From: Candidatus Nitrosopumilus salarius BD31 | Lineage (GTDB): Archaea; Thermoproteota; Nitrososphaeria; Nitrososphaerales; Nitrosopumilaceae | DNA length: 64,000 bases | Assembly: GCF_000242875.2 (NCBI RefSeq) | Contig: NZ_AEXL02000023.1 | Span: 27,509-91,508, forward strand | Reading direction: 5' to 3' | Part shown: one piece after another, positions 17,486 to 26,045 of the stretch | Numbering within the stretch: position 1 is the first letter of the stretch | Layout: each line of letters starts with the position of its first letter | The notes under the pieces: model-generated | Databases searched by the model: none | Told to the model about the DNA's origin: nothing | The model's input: the letters and a program-made list of their open reading frames with translations, nothing else | Made by a program: the position numbers and the translations under genes

Positions 17486-17986
17486 TTATTCAACCTCCAC
17501 CGTTTTGCCTTTTGGTTTTTCTTCCTCAGTCAATTTGAAGACAATTTCCAAAATGCCGTTTTTGTAAGAAGCCTTTGCAGAGTTCTCATCAACTTTAATT
17601 TTTAGTGGAACTTTAGCATGGTATTTCTTATCGTTATGTGCTGCTGAAAGATCTACAATATTATTTTCAACAACAACTTTAACATCTGTTTTTTCAACTC
17701 CTGGCATTTCAGCTATGAGTTTTACCACCTTTTCTTTTTCATCAACAATTGTATCTACAATTGGTTCTCTTGTATCAGAAGATGGAAGAATATTTGGTTT
17801 AACATTTCCATATTCTTTTACTACAGGTTTTCCATCAGGACCAACGGTCATTGTATAACCATAATAATACGGACCAGATTGAGGGCCATTTCCCTTGAAT
17901 TCTTCAAAAATGTCATCGATATTAAAAAAAGAGTTTGACATTCTTTTGAAGATTCTATCAAATTCATCATCAAAGAATGTTGTCAT
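17486..17986 (-). CDS. hsp20: Hsp20/alpha-crystallin small heat-shock protein
   Basis: 166 residues. The variable N-terminus (about 1-75, with a Gly/Tyr-rich YYYGYTMTVGPDGKP stretch) precedes the alpha-crystallin beta-sandwich (EKEKVVKLIAEMPGVEKTDVKVVVENNIV) ending in ASYKNGILEIVFKL, the A-x-x-x-N-G-(I/V)-L signature. There is no clear C-terminal IxI motif. It holds unfolding proteins in an ATP-independent way. First gene of an operon with cdc48; a palindrome (18001-18016) lies between its TATA box and start codon. Confidence 0.92.
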   Translation of the reverse strand: MTTFFDDEFDRIFKRMSNSFFNIDDIFEEFKGNGPQSGPYYYGYTMTVGPDGKPVVKEYGNVKPNILPSSDTREPIVDTIVDEKEKVVKLIAEMPGVEKTDVKVVVENNIVDLSAAHNDKKYHAKVPLKIKVDENSAKASYKNGILEIVFKLTEEEKPKGKTVEVE

Positions 17987-18000
17987 ATTTATCTACTTTA

Positions 18001-18026
18001 TGTAATGTATATTACAATATATAAAG
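18001..18026 (-). promoter_or_regulatory. hsp20-cdc48 promoter: TATA box and palindrome
   Basis: On the minus strand a TATA box (ctttatatat, 18017-18026) lies about 35 bp before the hsp20 ATG. Between it and the start is a perfect inverted repeat, TGTAAT-GTAT-ATTACA (18001-18016). A palindrome between TATA box and transcription start is where archaeal heat-shock repressors of the Phr type are known to bind; the identity of the regulator is inference. Confidence 0.6.
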
Positions 18027-18090
18027 ATTATCAGTATAATAGTAATTTCTTACATAATCCTATTATAACTGACATAGCATAATAATTTTG

Positions 18091-18753
18091 ATGAGAATTT
18101 CAAGCATGTCTGTGCCTGAAGTTGTTAAGGAAATCATTACCAGAAATCGTTCAATTTATGATTGTATGAAAATGGATCTGATTAACTATACTGCATTAGC
18201 AGTAAAGATTCAGCCAGAGATTGAAAGAATACTTGGCAATTCTGTAAATCTCAATACGGTTGTAGTTGCAATAAAACGGTATTCAGATTCGTTTGAAAAT
18301 AAAGAAGTAAAAGAAGAATCAGTTTTGAAAAATGCTCGTTTGTCATTAACTGATGGAATTATGGATATCAAATTTTCAGTGCAGGAATCAAGCGAAATGG
18401 ATCCTACTTCAATTTTAGATAAATTCTCTAAGGTAACTAACAACTACGAATTTTTTAGAATGTCAGATTCCTTTAGATTTCTTACAGAAGATATGGAAGA
18501 CATTAGACAAATCTTCAGTAATTTCTCAAATAGAGATGATGTGTTTAGCACAGGTCTTGCAAAGATTAGAATCTCAATTCCTAATTCTCAGAATAAATCA
18601 GATGTAGTATCATATGTTGCTGAGGTATTACATGCCAATGGGATAGAATTAGTAAATGCATTTTTCAGTCAAGATAATATCATAATTATTTTAAACGAGA
18701 GGGATTCATCAAGAGCATATGATATCTTACATTCGGATATCATGAGAGCCTAA
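18091..18753 (+). CDS. ACT-like domain protein, archaeal conserved
   Basis: 220 residues. The N-terminal helical part (VPEVVKEIITRNRSIYDCMKMDLINYTALAVKIQPEIE) looks like a small helical domain, and the C-terminus (AKIRISIPNSQNKSDVVSYVAEVLHANGIELVNAFFSQDNIIIIL) reads as a ferredoxin-like ACT fold. ACT domains bind amino acids or other small molecules. Soluble, no metal motif. Divergent from hsp20. The ligand is unknown. Confidence 0.6.
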   Translation: MRISSMSVPEVVKEIITRNRSIYDCMKMDLINYTALAVKIQPEIERILGNSVNLNTVVVAIKRYSDSFENKEVKEESVLKNARLSLTDGIMDIKFSVQESSEMDPTSILDKFSKVTNNYEFFRMSDSFRFLTEDMEDIRQIFSNFSNRDDVFSTGLAKIRISIPNSQNKSDVVSYVAEVLHANGIELVNAFFSQDNIIIILNERDSSRAYDILHSDIMRA

Positions 18754-18821
18754 GAGAATTAATGATTTTAGGCAGGATTATCTTATAGCATATATTCAGC
18801 CAGTTTATGGAAAGAGCATAA

Positions 18822-20177
18822 TTGGCTAAAAAGAAGAAAATTGTGATTTTGGGTGGTGGTTTTGCAGGAGTAGAATGTGCCAGACAGTTAGAATCACAGT
18901 TTAAGGATAATCCCGAAATAGAGCTGTTAATGGTAAGTGAAGATAATTTTCTCTTATTTACACCGATGCTACCTCAAGTTGCATCTGGAATGATTGAAAC
19001 TAGGCATATCGTACTACCAATCAGAACGATATGTAAGAAAACAAAATTTTATGAGGGTAGAGTAAAAAACATTGATCCCTATGGAAAGCTAGTAACACTG
19101 TGGGGTACAGGAGATAAAAGAAGTATCTCAATTCATTATGATTTTCTAGTAGTTGCACTAGGAAGTGAAACTAACTTTTTTGGAATGTCAGATGTAGAAA
19201 AAAATGCTTACACTATGAAAACACTCAACGACGCTGTAGTACTAAGAAACAGAGTTATTGATATGCTTGAACAGGCAGAAAACGAGACTGACCCAATTCT
19301 TCGAAAAAGTTTCTTGAATTTTGTTGTTGTGGGTGGTGGTTTTGCAGGAATTGAAACTGCAGGTGAATTAATGGATCTTCTTTTAGATGCACGAAAACAT
19401 TATCCAACTATTCAGAAAAAAGATCTTAGAGTAATTGTGCTAGAAGCATTAGGAATGATCTTGCCAGGATTTAATCAAAAATTAGCAGACTTTGCAAAAG
19501 ATAAGATGGTTGAAAGAGGAATTGATATTAGATTAAAAACTGCAGTAACTAGTTTTGATGGAAATGAAGTAACTACAAAAACAATAGATCCAACTCCAAA
19601 AGATCCTATTGATGATTCGTTTGTTGATTCAATCAGAACAAAGACTTTGATTTGGACTGCAGGTGTTACTCCTGTTAATACAATCAAGAGATCAATGTTC
19701 AAGACAGATAAGGGAAAATTAATCATTAATGATTTTCTTGAGGTTCCAGATTTTCCAGGAGTTTTTGCAATAGGCGACTGTGCATTGTTTTTAGATCCTG
19801 AAACTCAAAGACCATTTCCTCCAACTGCTCAAATTGCTGAAGCTCAAGCAAAAGTTGCAGCTAAAAATTTGACAGCACTAATAAAAAATTCTGAGAAAGA
19901 AAAATTTGTTTATCATTCCAAGGGTCAAATGGCAATTATAGGAAAAAGATCTGGAATTGCTACATTTTTGGGAATGAATATCTCAGGATTTTGGGCTTGG
20001 TTAATTTGGAGAAATGTTTACCTTTCGAAAATTGCAACCTTTGATAAAAGAACGCGTGTATTTCTTGATTGGACCATAGACTTGTTCTTTGATAGAGATA
20101 TTTCAAGATTAAAACTAATGAAAGATAAAACTGAGAAAGAATACAAACTACTTGACGAAGTAGATGATGTTTGGTAA
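18822..20177 (+). CDS. ndh: NADH:quinone oxidoreductase type II (NDH-2)-like flavoprotein
   Basis: 451 residues starting at TTG 18822. Two Rossmann motifs: FAD-binding VILGGGFAGVECARQLE at the N-terminus and NAD-binding VVVGGGFAGIETAGEL near residue 170. Then TLIWTAGVTPV and VFAIGDCALFLDPETQRPFPPTAQIAEAQ, typical of NDH-2. The C-terminal region (SGFWAWLIWRNVYLSKIATF) is the membrane-associating part seen in this family. It would pass electrons from NAD(P)H to quinone without pumping. It lacks redox Cys pairs, so a thioredoxin-reductase role is unlikely. Confidence 0.88.
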   Translation: MAKKKKIVILGGGFAGVECARQLESQFKDNPEIELLMVSEDNFLLFTPMLPQVASGMIETRHIVLPIRTICKKTKFYEGRVKNIDPYGKLVTLWGTGDKRSISIHYDFLVVALGSETNFFGMSDVEKNAYTMKTLNDAVVLRNRVIDMLEQAENETDPILRKSFLNFVVVGGGFAGIETAGELMDLLLDARKHYPTIQKKDLRVIVLEALGMILPGFNQKLADFAKDKMVERGIDIRLKTAVTSFDGNEVTTKTIDPTPKDPIDDSFVDSIRTKTLIWTAGVTPVNTIKRSMFKTDKGKLIINDFLEVPDFPGVFAIGDCALFLDPETQRPFPPTAQIAEAQAKVAAKNLTALIKNSEKEKFVYHSKGQMAIIGKRSGIATFLGMNISGFWAWLIWRNVYLSKIATFDKRTRVFLDWTIDLFFDRDISRLKLMKDKTEKEYKLLDEVDDVW

Positions 20178-20179
20178 AA

Positions 20180-21688
20180 TTATTTTCTAATTTTAAAAAT
20201 AATTATTGCAGGTGCTGCGAAATACATGCCTACATTTAACAAAATCAAACTAATTCCATAACCTAACATTTCTTGTTCAGAATCAATATCAACATAATTT
20301 AGAAGTGATAAAGTGGATAACATTGGAGTAATTGTAATCTTTACTGCCTCTTTGAATACAGGATTTTCTCTTTCATAATCTGCAATAATAGGACTAAATG
20401 AATAATAGAAATTATTGAATGTGTTCATAAATGAAGTTCCTGAGTCTGTTTGTAGTAGTGTGTTATCTCTTATTTCTCGTAATTGTTGGACTTGGGGGGC
20501 TAGTTCAGATCCAAACGTAGCAGTTGCGATTAGACATCCACCACCTTCTTCTGCGGATTCATCTTTAGGAATGTCTTTTGATAAAATTTCAAATGAATCA
20601 ACTGTATCAGTGAATCTTGGTAGTTGAGAATCAAAATCATCTATACCATTACTATAAGCAAGTGTGTAAAATTTCTCAGTACCATAAACCATAATTTCTT
20701 TAAATTTGACATTGAATTGCTCGCCATTAGATGAAAATAGTCCTGATGCATCAATTACATACGCATCATTTCCCTTTACTGTTGTTTTTTCCTGTGAAAT
20801 TATTTCTAGATTTCCTGATTCTATGCCAGGTTTTATTGTTTCAAGCTTTTCAGAAATGAGTTCATCAAAAGTTCTTTGATTAGTTTCTTGTACTGTTAAA
20901 GAGATAACTGGATTAATTTCTCCTGTTTTTGGACCAACTGCAACAACATCAGGAGAATTTTCTTGTGTTTTGTCGGGTTGTTGTAAAAGCCAACCTTCTG
21001 GAACACTAAATCCAATTTCGTGATCAGCGCTTTCATATTTTTGATTACCAGTTGATGGAGATACTGAAGATTGTGTACGTTCAGGATCTGGTAATTCAAG
21101 AATATCTGTAACTTCAGAACGATTAACAACAGTAGCTTTTATGATTCTTACTTGCTCAGGATCTATAGGATTGTCTTTATCTCCTGTCTCAACTGCTGCA
21201 ATTTTATCAAGTGTTTGAAAACTTTCTTCAGTGACTATTCTACCAAACACAGTATATTGTCCATCAAGAAAGTTTGAATCTTTGTGAACAATGAAAAATT
21301 GTGAACCTCCGCTGTTAGGATCAGCTGATCTTGCCATTGAAACGATTCCACGATTGTGTTTAATTGTATTAAATTCAGCGTTTACTCTTTCCTCTGGACC
21401 ACCAATTCCCCAGGTACTTGGATCACCGTTAATTGTATTAGGATCACCGCCCTGAATCATAAATCCGGGAATAATTCTATGAAAAATAGTTCCATCATAG
21501 AAACCAGATTCTGTTAATTTAATAAAATTAGCAACATGATTAGGTGCATCATCTGGGAAAAACTCTATTACTATAACTCCAAGATTTGTTTCCAAGACAA
21601 CTAATTTATCATCACTTTGAGCAAATGTATAATTTCCAAAACTAACTAAAAATAATGAAATTGTTAATGCCAGAAAAACTTTATTCAA
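20180..21688 (-). CDS. secreted cyclophilin-type PPIase with CFI-box membrane tail
   Basis: 502 residues in four parts: signal peptide (MNKVFLALTISLFLVSFGNYTFA), cyclophilin domain (about 28-190; GSQFFIVHKDSNFLDGQYTVFGRI and the active-site FHRIIPGFMIQGGD), a PsbP-like beta domain (about 215-375), and a C-terminal CFI-box region (GGGCLIATATFGSELAPQVQQLREIRDNTLL) with membrane helices at the end. It should catalyse prolyl isomerisation outside the cytoplasmic membrane, probably helping extracytoplasmic folding. The fusion is unusual compared with bacterial or eukaryotic cyclophilins. Convergent with ndh, 2 bp apart. Confidence 0.85.
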   Translation of the reverse strand: MNKVFLALTISLFLVSFGNYTFAQSDDKLVVLETNLGVIVIEFFPDDAPNHVANFIKLTESGFYDGTIFHRIIPGFMIQGGDPNTINGDPSTWGIGGPEERVNAEFNTIKHNRGIVSMARSADPNSGGSQFFIVHKDSNFLDGQYTVFGRIVTEESFQTLDKIAAVETGDKDNPIDPEQVRIIKATVVNRSEVTDILELPDPERTQSSVSPSTGNQKYESADHEIGFSVPEGWLLQQPDKTQENSPDVVAVGPKTGEINPVISLTVQETNQRTFDELISEKLETIKPGIESGNLEIISQEKTTVKGNDAYVIDASGLFSSNGEQFNVKFKEIMVYGTEKFYTLAYSNGIDDFDSQLPRFTDTVDSFEILSKDIPKDESAEEGGGCLIATATFGSELAPQVQQLREIRDNTLLQTDSGTSFMNTFNNFYYSFSPIIADYERENPVFKEAVKITITPMLSTLSLLNYVDIDSEQEMLGYGISLILLNVGMYFAAPAIIIFKIRK

Positions 21689-21761
21689 TAATTTTTCTCA
21701 AAATTAGTTACATAAAAGCTAATTGTATTAGTTTTTAACAAAGTCCAATAAATCATTCAAC

Positions 21762-22253
21762 ATGGAACCTGATGAAAAGATTCAGGCACATTTAGTTTCA
21801 GTGTGGAGGGAATCTAAAAAATTCTTTTCAATAGGAGGAAGAGAAGGTATGTTATTACTCACAGACAAACATTTGATGTTCATACATAAAACAGAGGCCA
21901 AGATGAATTGGTGGAAGGCTATTACTCAGAGACAAGTGGTTAATTTTATCAAGTCAAAAAATACAATGATTCATCACGACGGATATGATGAAGACGAACT
22001 AATGAATGATTTAGAAGATGATAGAAATATAGAATTATCATTTGATGATATTACAAGCATTAGTTATCAAGAAAAGGATTGGGGGAGTTCATTATTATTA
22101 GAATATCAAAAAGATGGGAAACAAGAAAAATATCAGTATTCAATAGCCCAAGATTGGGTAAAATATCCTGCAAAAGAGCCTACAAAATACATGAAAGTGG
22201 ATTGGGAGCCTTTTGTGAAATATATTAAAGACAGACAAAAATTTACGAAGTAA
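21762..22253 (+). CDS. PH-like domain protein, unknown
   Basis: 163 residues. The N-terminal pattern (GREGMLLLTDKHLMFIHK) and later LSFDDITSISYQEKDWGSSLLLEYQKDGKQEKYQYSI follow the strand order of a bacterial/archaeal PH-like (bPH/GRAM) fold. Soluble. It is immediately followed by cbiE (2 bp), so co-transcription is likely, though no functional link is evident. Confidence 0.6.
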   Translation: MEPDEKIQAHLVSVWRESKKFFSIGGREGMLLLTDKHLMFIHKTEAKMNWWKAITQRQVVNFIKSKNTMIHHDGYDEDELMNDLEDDRNIELSFDDITSISYQEKDWGSSLLLEYQKDGKQEKYQYSIAQDWVKYPAKEPTKYMKVDWEPFVKYIKDRQKFTK

Positions 22254-22255
22254 AA

Positions 22256-22972
22256 TTGGGAAAAGTTTTTGCTGTAGGTGTTGGACCAGGTTCTCCGAAA
22301 TATGTAACAGAAATAGTAAAAGAGATTCTATTGAATTGTGATATTATAATTGGTTACAAGTATACCATGAAAACTATTGAGGATTTGATCAAAGGAAAAG
22401 AGATCTATGAGATTACAATGAATAATCAGGAAGAATCATACCAAAAAATTCTTCCGCAACTTGGTGACAGAACATTAGTCATTCCATTTACTGGGGATGT
22501 TAATTTTTCAGAATCAGAAGTTGTAGATAGATTGATAGAGATTTTTGGCGATGTAGAGATTGTGCCAGGTATTAGTTCAATTCAAGTTGCAGCTTCAAGA
22601 GCAAAGATTCCTCTCGATAAATCCAAAGTAATTACAATGCATGTTACAACTCCAATTGAGGATAAAAAATTAGAATTACAAAAGGCTTTGATTGATGGGT
22701 TTAGTGTTATTTTGGTTCCAAGGCCATGGCCAAAACAACCAGACAAACATTTTATGCCATCTGAGATAGCAACATATCTTCGAAAACATGGTTTTGATAC
22801 TAAAAAAATGAAAGTTCATGTTTTTGAAGCGATAACAACTGAAAATGAGACTAGTTTTACAGGAACTGTAAATGATTTGGAAGGAAAAGAATTTTCTGAT
22901 TTGTCTGTAATGGTGTTTAATCAAGCAAGTTTAGATTCATACATGAATTACAGATGGCAGTGGGAAAATTAA
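22256..22972 (+). CDS. cbiE: cobalt-precorrin-7 (C5)-methyltransferase
   Basis: 238 residues starting at TTG 22256. A tetrapyrrole methylase: N-terminal VGVGPGSPKYVT (SAM-binding GxGxG loop), IPFTGDVNFSE in place of the common GDP loop, and VEIVPGISSIQVAASRAKIPL, the family PGISS signature. CbiE methylates C5 of the corrin ring in anaerobic-type cobalamin synthesis, a pathway present in ammonia-oxidising archaea. No other cobalamin gene or riboswitch is in the window. Its last 4 bp overlap the convergent gene. Confidence 0.85.
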   Translation: MGKVFAVGVGPGSPKYVTEIVKEILLNCDIIIGYKYTMKTIEDLIKGKEIYEITMNNQEESYQKILPQLGDRTLVIPFTGDVNFSESEVVDRLIEIFGDVEIVPGISSIQVAASRAKIPLDKSKVITMHVTTPIEDKKLELQKALIDGFSVILVPRPWPKQPDKHFMPSEIATYLRKHGFDTKKMKVHVFEAITTENETSFTGTVNDLEGKEFSDLSVMVFNQASLDSYMNYRWQWEN

Positions 22973-23901
22973 TTTCCTTGTTGATTATTAGTTGTGCCCA
23001 AAATCAGATTATTTGAGTTTGGAAATACATATGCGACAATTCCCATCCAATCATAATCTGGATCATATAATCTATAGAATCCTGCATCACTTAATGTAAT
23101 ACTAACAGATTTTCCAGGTAGAATTTCTCCTGAAGTTATTCTGCCATCTTCTGTGTATCTATTATAACGATCTCCATAGTTTTCTGTACCGCTTAGAATA
23201 CTGTGTGAAACAACATCATCATTTACAATAGTAATTGTAGTTCCTGGTACAACTGAAATTCTATCTTGTGAGAAATATCTCAATCTTAGTGGATCTGAAG
23301 TACTTTGAGTTGCAGCTGCATTTTCTCTTGCTGACCCAACATCAATGTAAGAGCCAATCCCTTGAGTTGATGAACCTCTAAGAATATGAAGTGTCAATAG
23401 ATCGGATTTTTTTGACTCTGTAGAAACGGGAATTATTTTAGTTAATGTTGATAATTTTGTTGTGTAAATTATTTTGTATGTATTATCAGGAGTTGTTATT
23501 CGGCCTGTAAAACCATAAACTGACGCATCTTTACTTTCTTCAACTAACCTTCCAAAAAAACTAATTGATGTATCAAATCCACTTGAACTTTCAATGTTTC
23601 CATTTATTCTAATATAACGACCTTCACGCAAAAACTTTCCATTTAGTTTTGAAATAATAAATTCATCATCATCTAGTGTAACAAAACCATCTTCTGCAAG
23701 AAAGTTAATTGTACTTCCTGTTTGTTGCTGAGAAGATAAACCAAGATCAATTTCAGATATTCTGATAACATCTTCATTAATGGCAAATCCAGAACCTTCT
23801 AAAAGAAATGCCTGATTCTCAGAAATTTCAGCAAATGCCTCATTTACAAAATATCCTGATGAGATAACAAGCAATGCTAGTAGAGAAATACTTGCCTTCA
23901 T
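22969..23901 (-). CDS. exported protein with degenerate cupredoxin domain
   Basis: 310 residues: signal peptide (MKASISLLALLVISSGYFVNEAFA), a beta-rich domain (about 25-200), then a cupredoxin-like C-terminal domain (PGTTITIVNDDVVSHSILSG ... GKSVSITLSDAGFYRLYDPDYDWMGIVAYVF). The first copper His is present (VSHS), but the Cys-x-x-His-x-x-x-x-Met loop is replaced by YDPDYDWMG, so a type 1 copper site is improbable. Likely a structural or binding role outside the cell. It has its own start region; TAGGCAAATTC lies about 60 bp upstream. Confidence 0.7.
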   Translation of the reverse strand: MKASISLLALLVISSGYFVNEAFAEISENQAFLLEGSGFAINEDVIRISEIDLGLSSQQQTGSTINFLAEDGFVTLDDDEFIISKLNGKFLREGRYIRINGNIESSSGFDTSISFFGRLVEESKDASVYGFTGRITTPDNTYKIIYTTKLSTLTKIIPVSTESKKSDLLTLHILRGSSTQGIGSYIDVGSARENAAATQSTSDPLRLRYFSQDRISVVPGTTITIVNDDVVSHSILSGTENYGDRYNRYTEDGRITSGEILPGKSVSITLSDAGFYRLYDPDYDWMGIVAYVFPNSNNLILGTTNNQQGN

Positions 23902-23986
23902 GATTAATGTCTCTTTAAATTTGGTTTATAATTTACTACTAAATTATTTTAGACTGAATAGGCAAATTCACGGGTAAATCTGGTAA

Positions 23987-24523
23987 TTACAAACCAGGTA
24001 TCAGTAGACCTTCTTCTTGAGCCAATTCTATCATGTAAAATTCAAGATAGCCTCCAGCTAAGAGAAGACCCACAACAATTCCAATTTCAATTAATGTTGG
24101 TTTGATTAACGGTACCAAACTGATCTTTTTACTAACTGCTCTTATCAAAATAAAACTTCTAGATATTCCAAATGAATATGCAACAAGTTCCATTAATCCA
24201 AAGGGAGATAAGAAAAGAATTGAAAGTGGTGGAATGTCTTCAAGTTGTGGAGCAATAACAGCTATTGAAGCAAAGGCAAACCCTGTAGACCAAGCAGAGA
24301 AAATTCCCCATGCGACTCCAAATCCAGGGATAAACATGGGTAAGGCAATAGCCGTATTGTGAGCAAAGATTCCAATGGCATCAATATCTAATACAAGTTC
24401 TTCAAACTCAGACATGAAGATATTGGCTTCATTCTCACTAACAGATGACATTGAGCCAATTTGATAAGCAGCCACAAAAATGCCTAGAAAGATGAAAAAT
24501 GTAATTATCCTTACTCTATTCAC
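23987..24523 (-). CDS. stage II sporulation protein M-family (DUF95) membrane protein
   Basis: 178 residues with about five membrane helices. The family pattern is visible: IFAHNTAIALPMFIPGFGVAWGIFSAWSTGFAF followed by PFGLMELVAYSFGISRSFIL, the (H)G..E..A region. SpoIIM homologues are widespread in archaea without sporulation; their role is poorly known and may concern envelope remodelling. Divergent from the PolD small subunit gene. Confidence 0.85.
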   Translation of the reverse strand: MNRVRIITFFIFLGIFVAAYQIGSMSSVSENEANIFMSEFEELVLDIDAIGIFAHNTAIALPMFIPGFGVAWGIFSAWSTGFAFASIAVIAPQLEDIPPLSILFLSPFGLMELVAYSFGISRSFILIRAVSKKISLVPLIKPTLIEIGIVVGLLLAGGYLEFYMIELAQEEGLLIPGL

Positions 24524-24599
24524 AATTATATTTTCGGAACATGATATTTGAGGGTTAGTGTAGGCGCAGATTTAATTAAACCAAATTGTATTTTTTTGT

Positions 24600-26045
24600 A
24601 TGAAAAAGGAACTTTCCTTTGCATTAAACTATGCATTAAACAAAGGATTCCAAATTCATCCAGACGCTTTTAAAATTTTAGAAAATGTTGATGTAAAAAA
24701 ATTAGAGAAGATAATTAAGGAAATAGTAAGGGAAAAGACAAAACAGAAATTATTTCAAATTAATCAAGATGATTTGGAGACCTATCTTGGAATCAAAGAG
24801 GACCTAACACTTCAAAACGAAGTCAAAGTAATATCTGAACCAACCAATAAAATAACATCTGGTGAGGGGGTTAAAGGTTACAATGCTTTGTTTTCTAGTC
24901 GTTTTAACAAACTTAAACGAATTATTTCAGATAGGCCAGAATCAAGGATGTTAAAATCTGCAGCTTCTGTTAAAACTACAAAAACTGATGATGATATCTA
25001 TGTCTGTGGTCTAGTCTCAGTTAGAAACACTGAAAGAAACATCACAAAATTAGTTCTTGAGGACCCTTCAGGCTCATTTGAAGGAATTGTTTTTGATAAT
25101 GAATTGCAAAAGACTGCAGGAACTCTTCTAATTGACCAATTTGTTATGGCACGGGTGGGTTTAGCAAATAATTCAGGATATATAATCAAGGATTTGATAT
25201 TGCCAGATATCCCAGAGCAGGCCAAAAATAAGTCAGAGACTGAAGCATATGCGGTTTTTCTTTCTGATTTGCACATAGGAAGCAAATACTTTATGGAGGA
25301 GGAATTTGCAGAGTTTGTTTCATGGATATCTAGTCCTGATCCAACTGCAAGAAAAATTCGTTTTGTTTTAATCGGTGGAGATGTAGTTGATGGTGTTGGA
25401 ATTTATCCAAACCAGAATAAAGAATTGGTCTGTCTAACCATTCAAGAGCAACTAAAAAAGGTTGAAGATTTGATTGACAAAATCCCTAAAAATGTAAAGA
25501 TCATCATAATGCCTGGAAATCACGATCCTGGAAGAAGGGCATTACCACAGCCTGCCATACCCAAAAAATACAACTCAGGTTTGTGGGATAGAGAAAACGT
25601 GATAATGGTCGGAAATCCTGCTGTAGTCTCATTGAATGGTGTTAGAGTAATGATGTTTCATGGACAAAGTATTGACGATATTGTAAAGACTACGCCTGGA
25701 TTAAGTTATGACAAACCAACTAATGTCATGAAACATCTCCTTAGAGCAAGGCATCTTAGTCCAATTTATGGTAGTCAAACACCCATAGCGCCTGAAATGG
25801 AGGATCTTTTGGTAATTGAGGATATTCCAGATATTTTTCATGTTGGGCATGTTCATAGAGCAGAATTAGACATGTACAAAGGAATACTATTGATTAATTC
25901 AGGTTCATGGCAGAAACAGACTCCTTTTCAAGCTAGTGTTGGAATGACTCCAAATCCAGGAATAGCCATAATGGTGAATTTGAAAACTTTCCAAGTTTTT
26001 CATGAGAATTACAGTTCAAATTTAGATAATATCTTGCAAAGTTAG
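24600..26045 (+). CDS. polB: DNA polymerase D small subunit (DP1)
   Basis: 481 residues. N-terminal helical domain, an OB-fold (DIYVCGLVSVRNTERNITKLVLEDPSGSFEGIVF), then a calcineurin-like phosphoesterase domain with LSDLHIGSKYF, GGDVVDGVGIYP, MPGNHDPGRR, HGQSIDD and HVGHVHRAE. All metal ligands of the 3'-5' proofreading exonuclease appear intact. It pairs with the large subunit DP2 at 30.3 kb in the main replicative polymerase of this lineage. Its 3' end overlaps that of the convergent orc1/cdc6 by 24 bp. Confidence 0.95.
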   Translation: MKKELSFALNYALNKGFQIHPDAFKILENVDVKKLEKIIKEIVREKTKQKLFQINQDDLETYLGIKEDLTLQNEVKVISEPTNKITSGEGVKGYNALFSSRFNKLKRIISDRPESRMLKSAASVKTTKTDDDIYVCGLVSVRNTERNITKLVLEDPSGSFEGIVFDNELQKTAGTLLIDQFVMARVGLANNSGYIIKDLILPDIPEQAKNKSETEAYAVFLSDLHIGSKYFMEEEFAEFVSWISSPDPTARKIRFVLIGGDVVDGVGIYPNQNKELVCLTIQEQLKKVEDLIDKIPKNVKIIIMPGNHDPGRRALPQPAIPKKYNSGLWDRENVIMVGNPAVVSLNGVRVMMFHGQSIDDIVKTTPGLSYDKPTNVMKHLLRARHLSPIYGSQTPIAPEMEDLLVIEDIPDIFHVGHVHRAELDMYKGILLINSGSWQKQTPFQASVGMTPNPGIAIMVNLKTFQVFHENYSSNLDNILQS

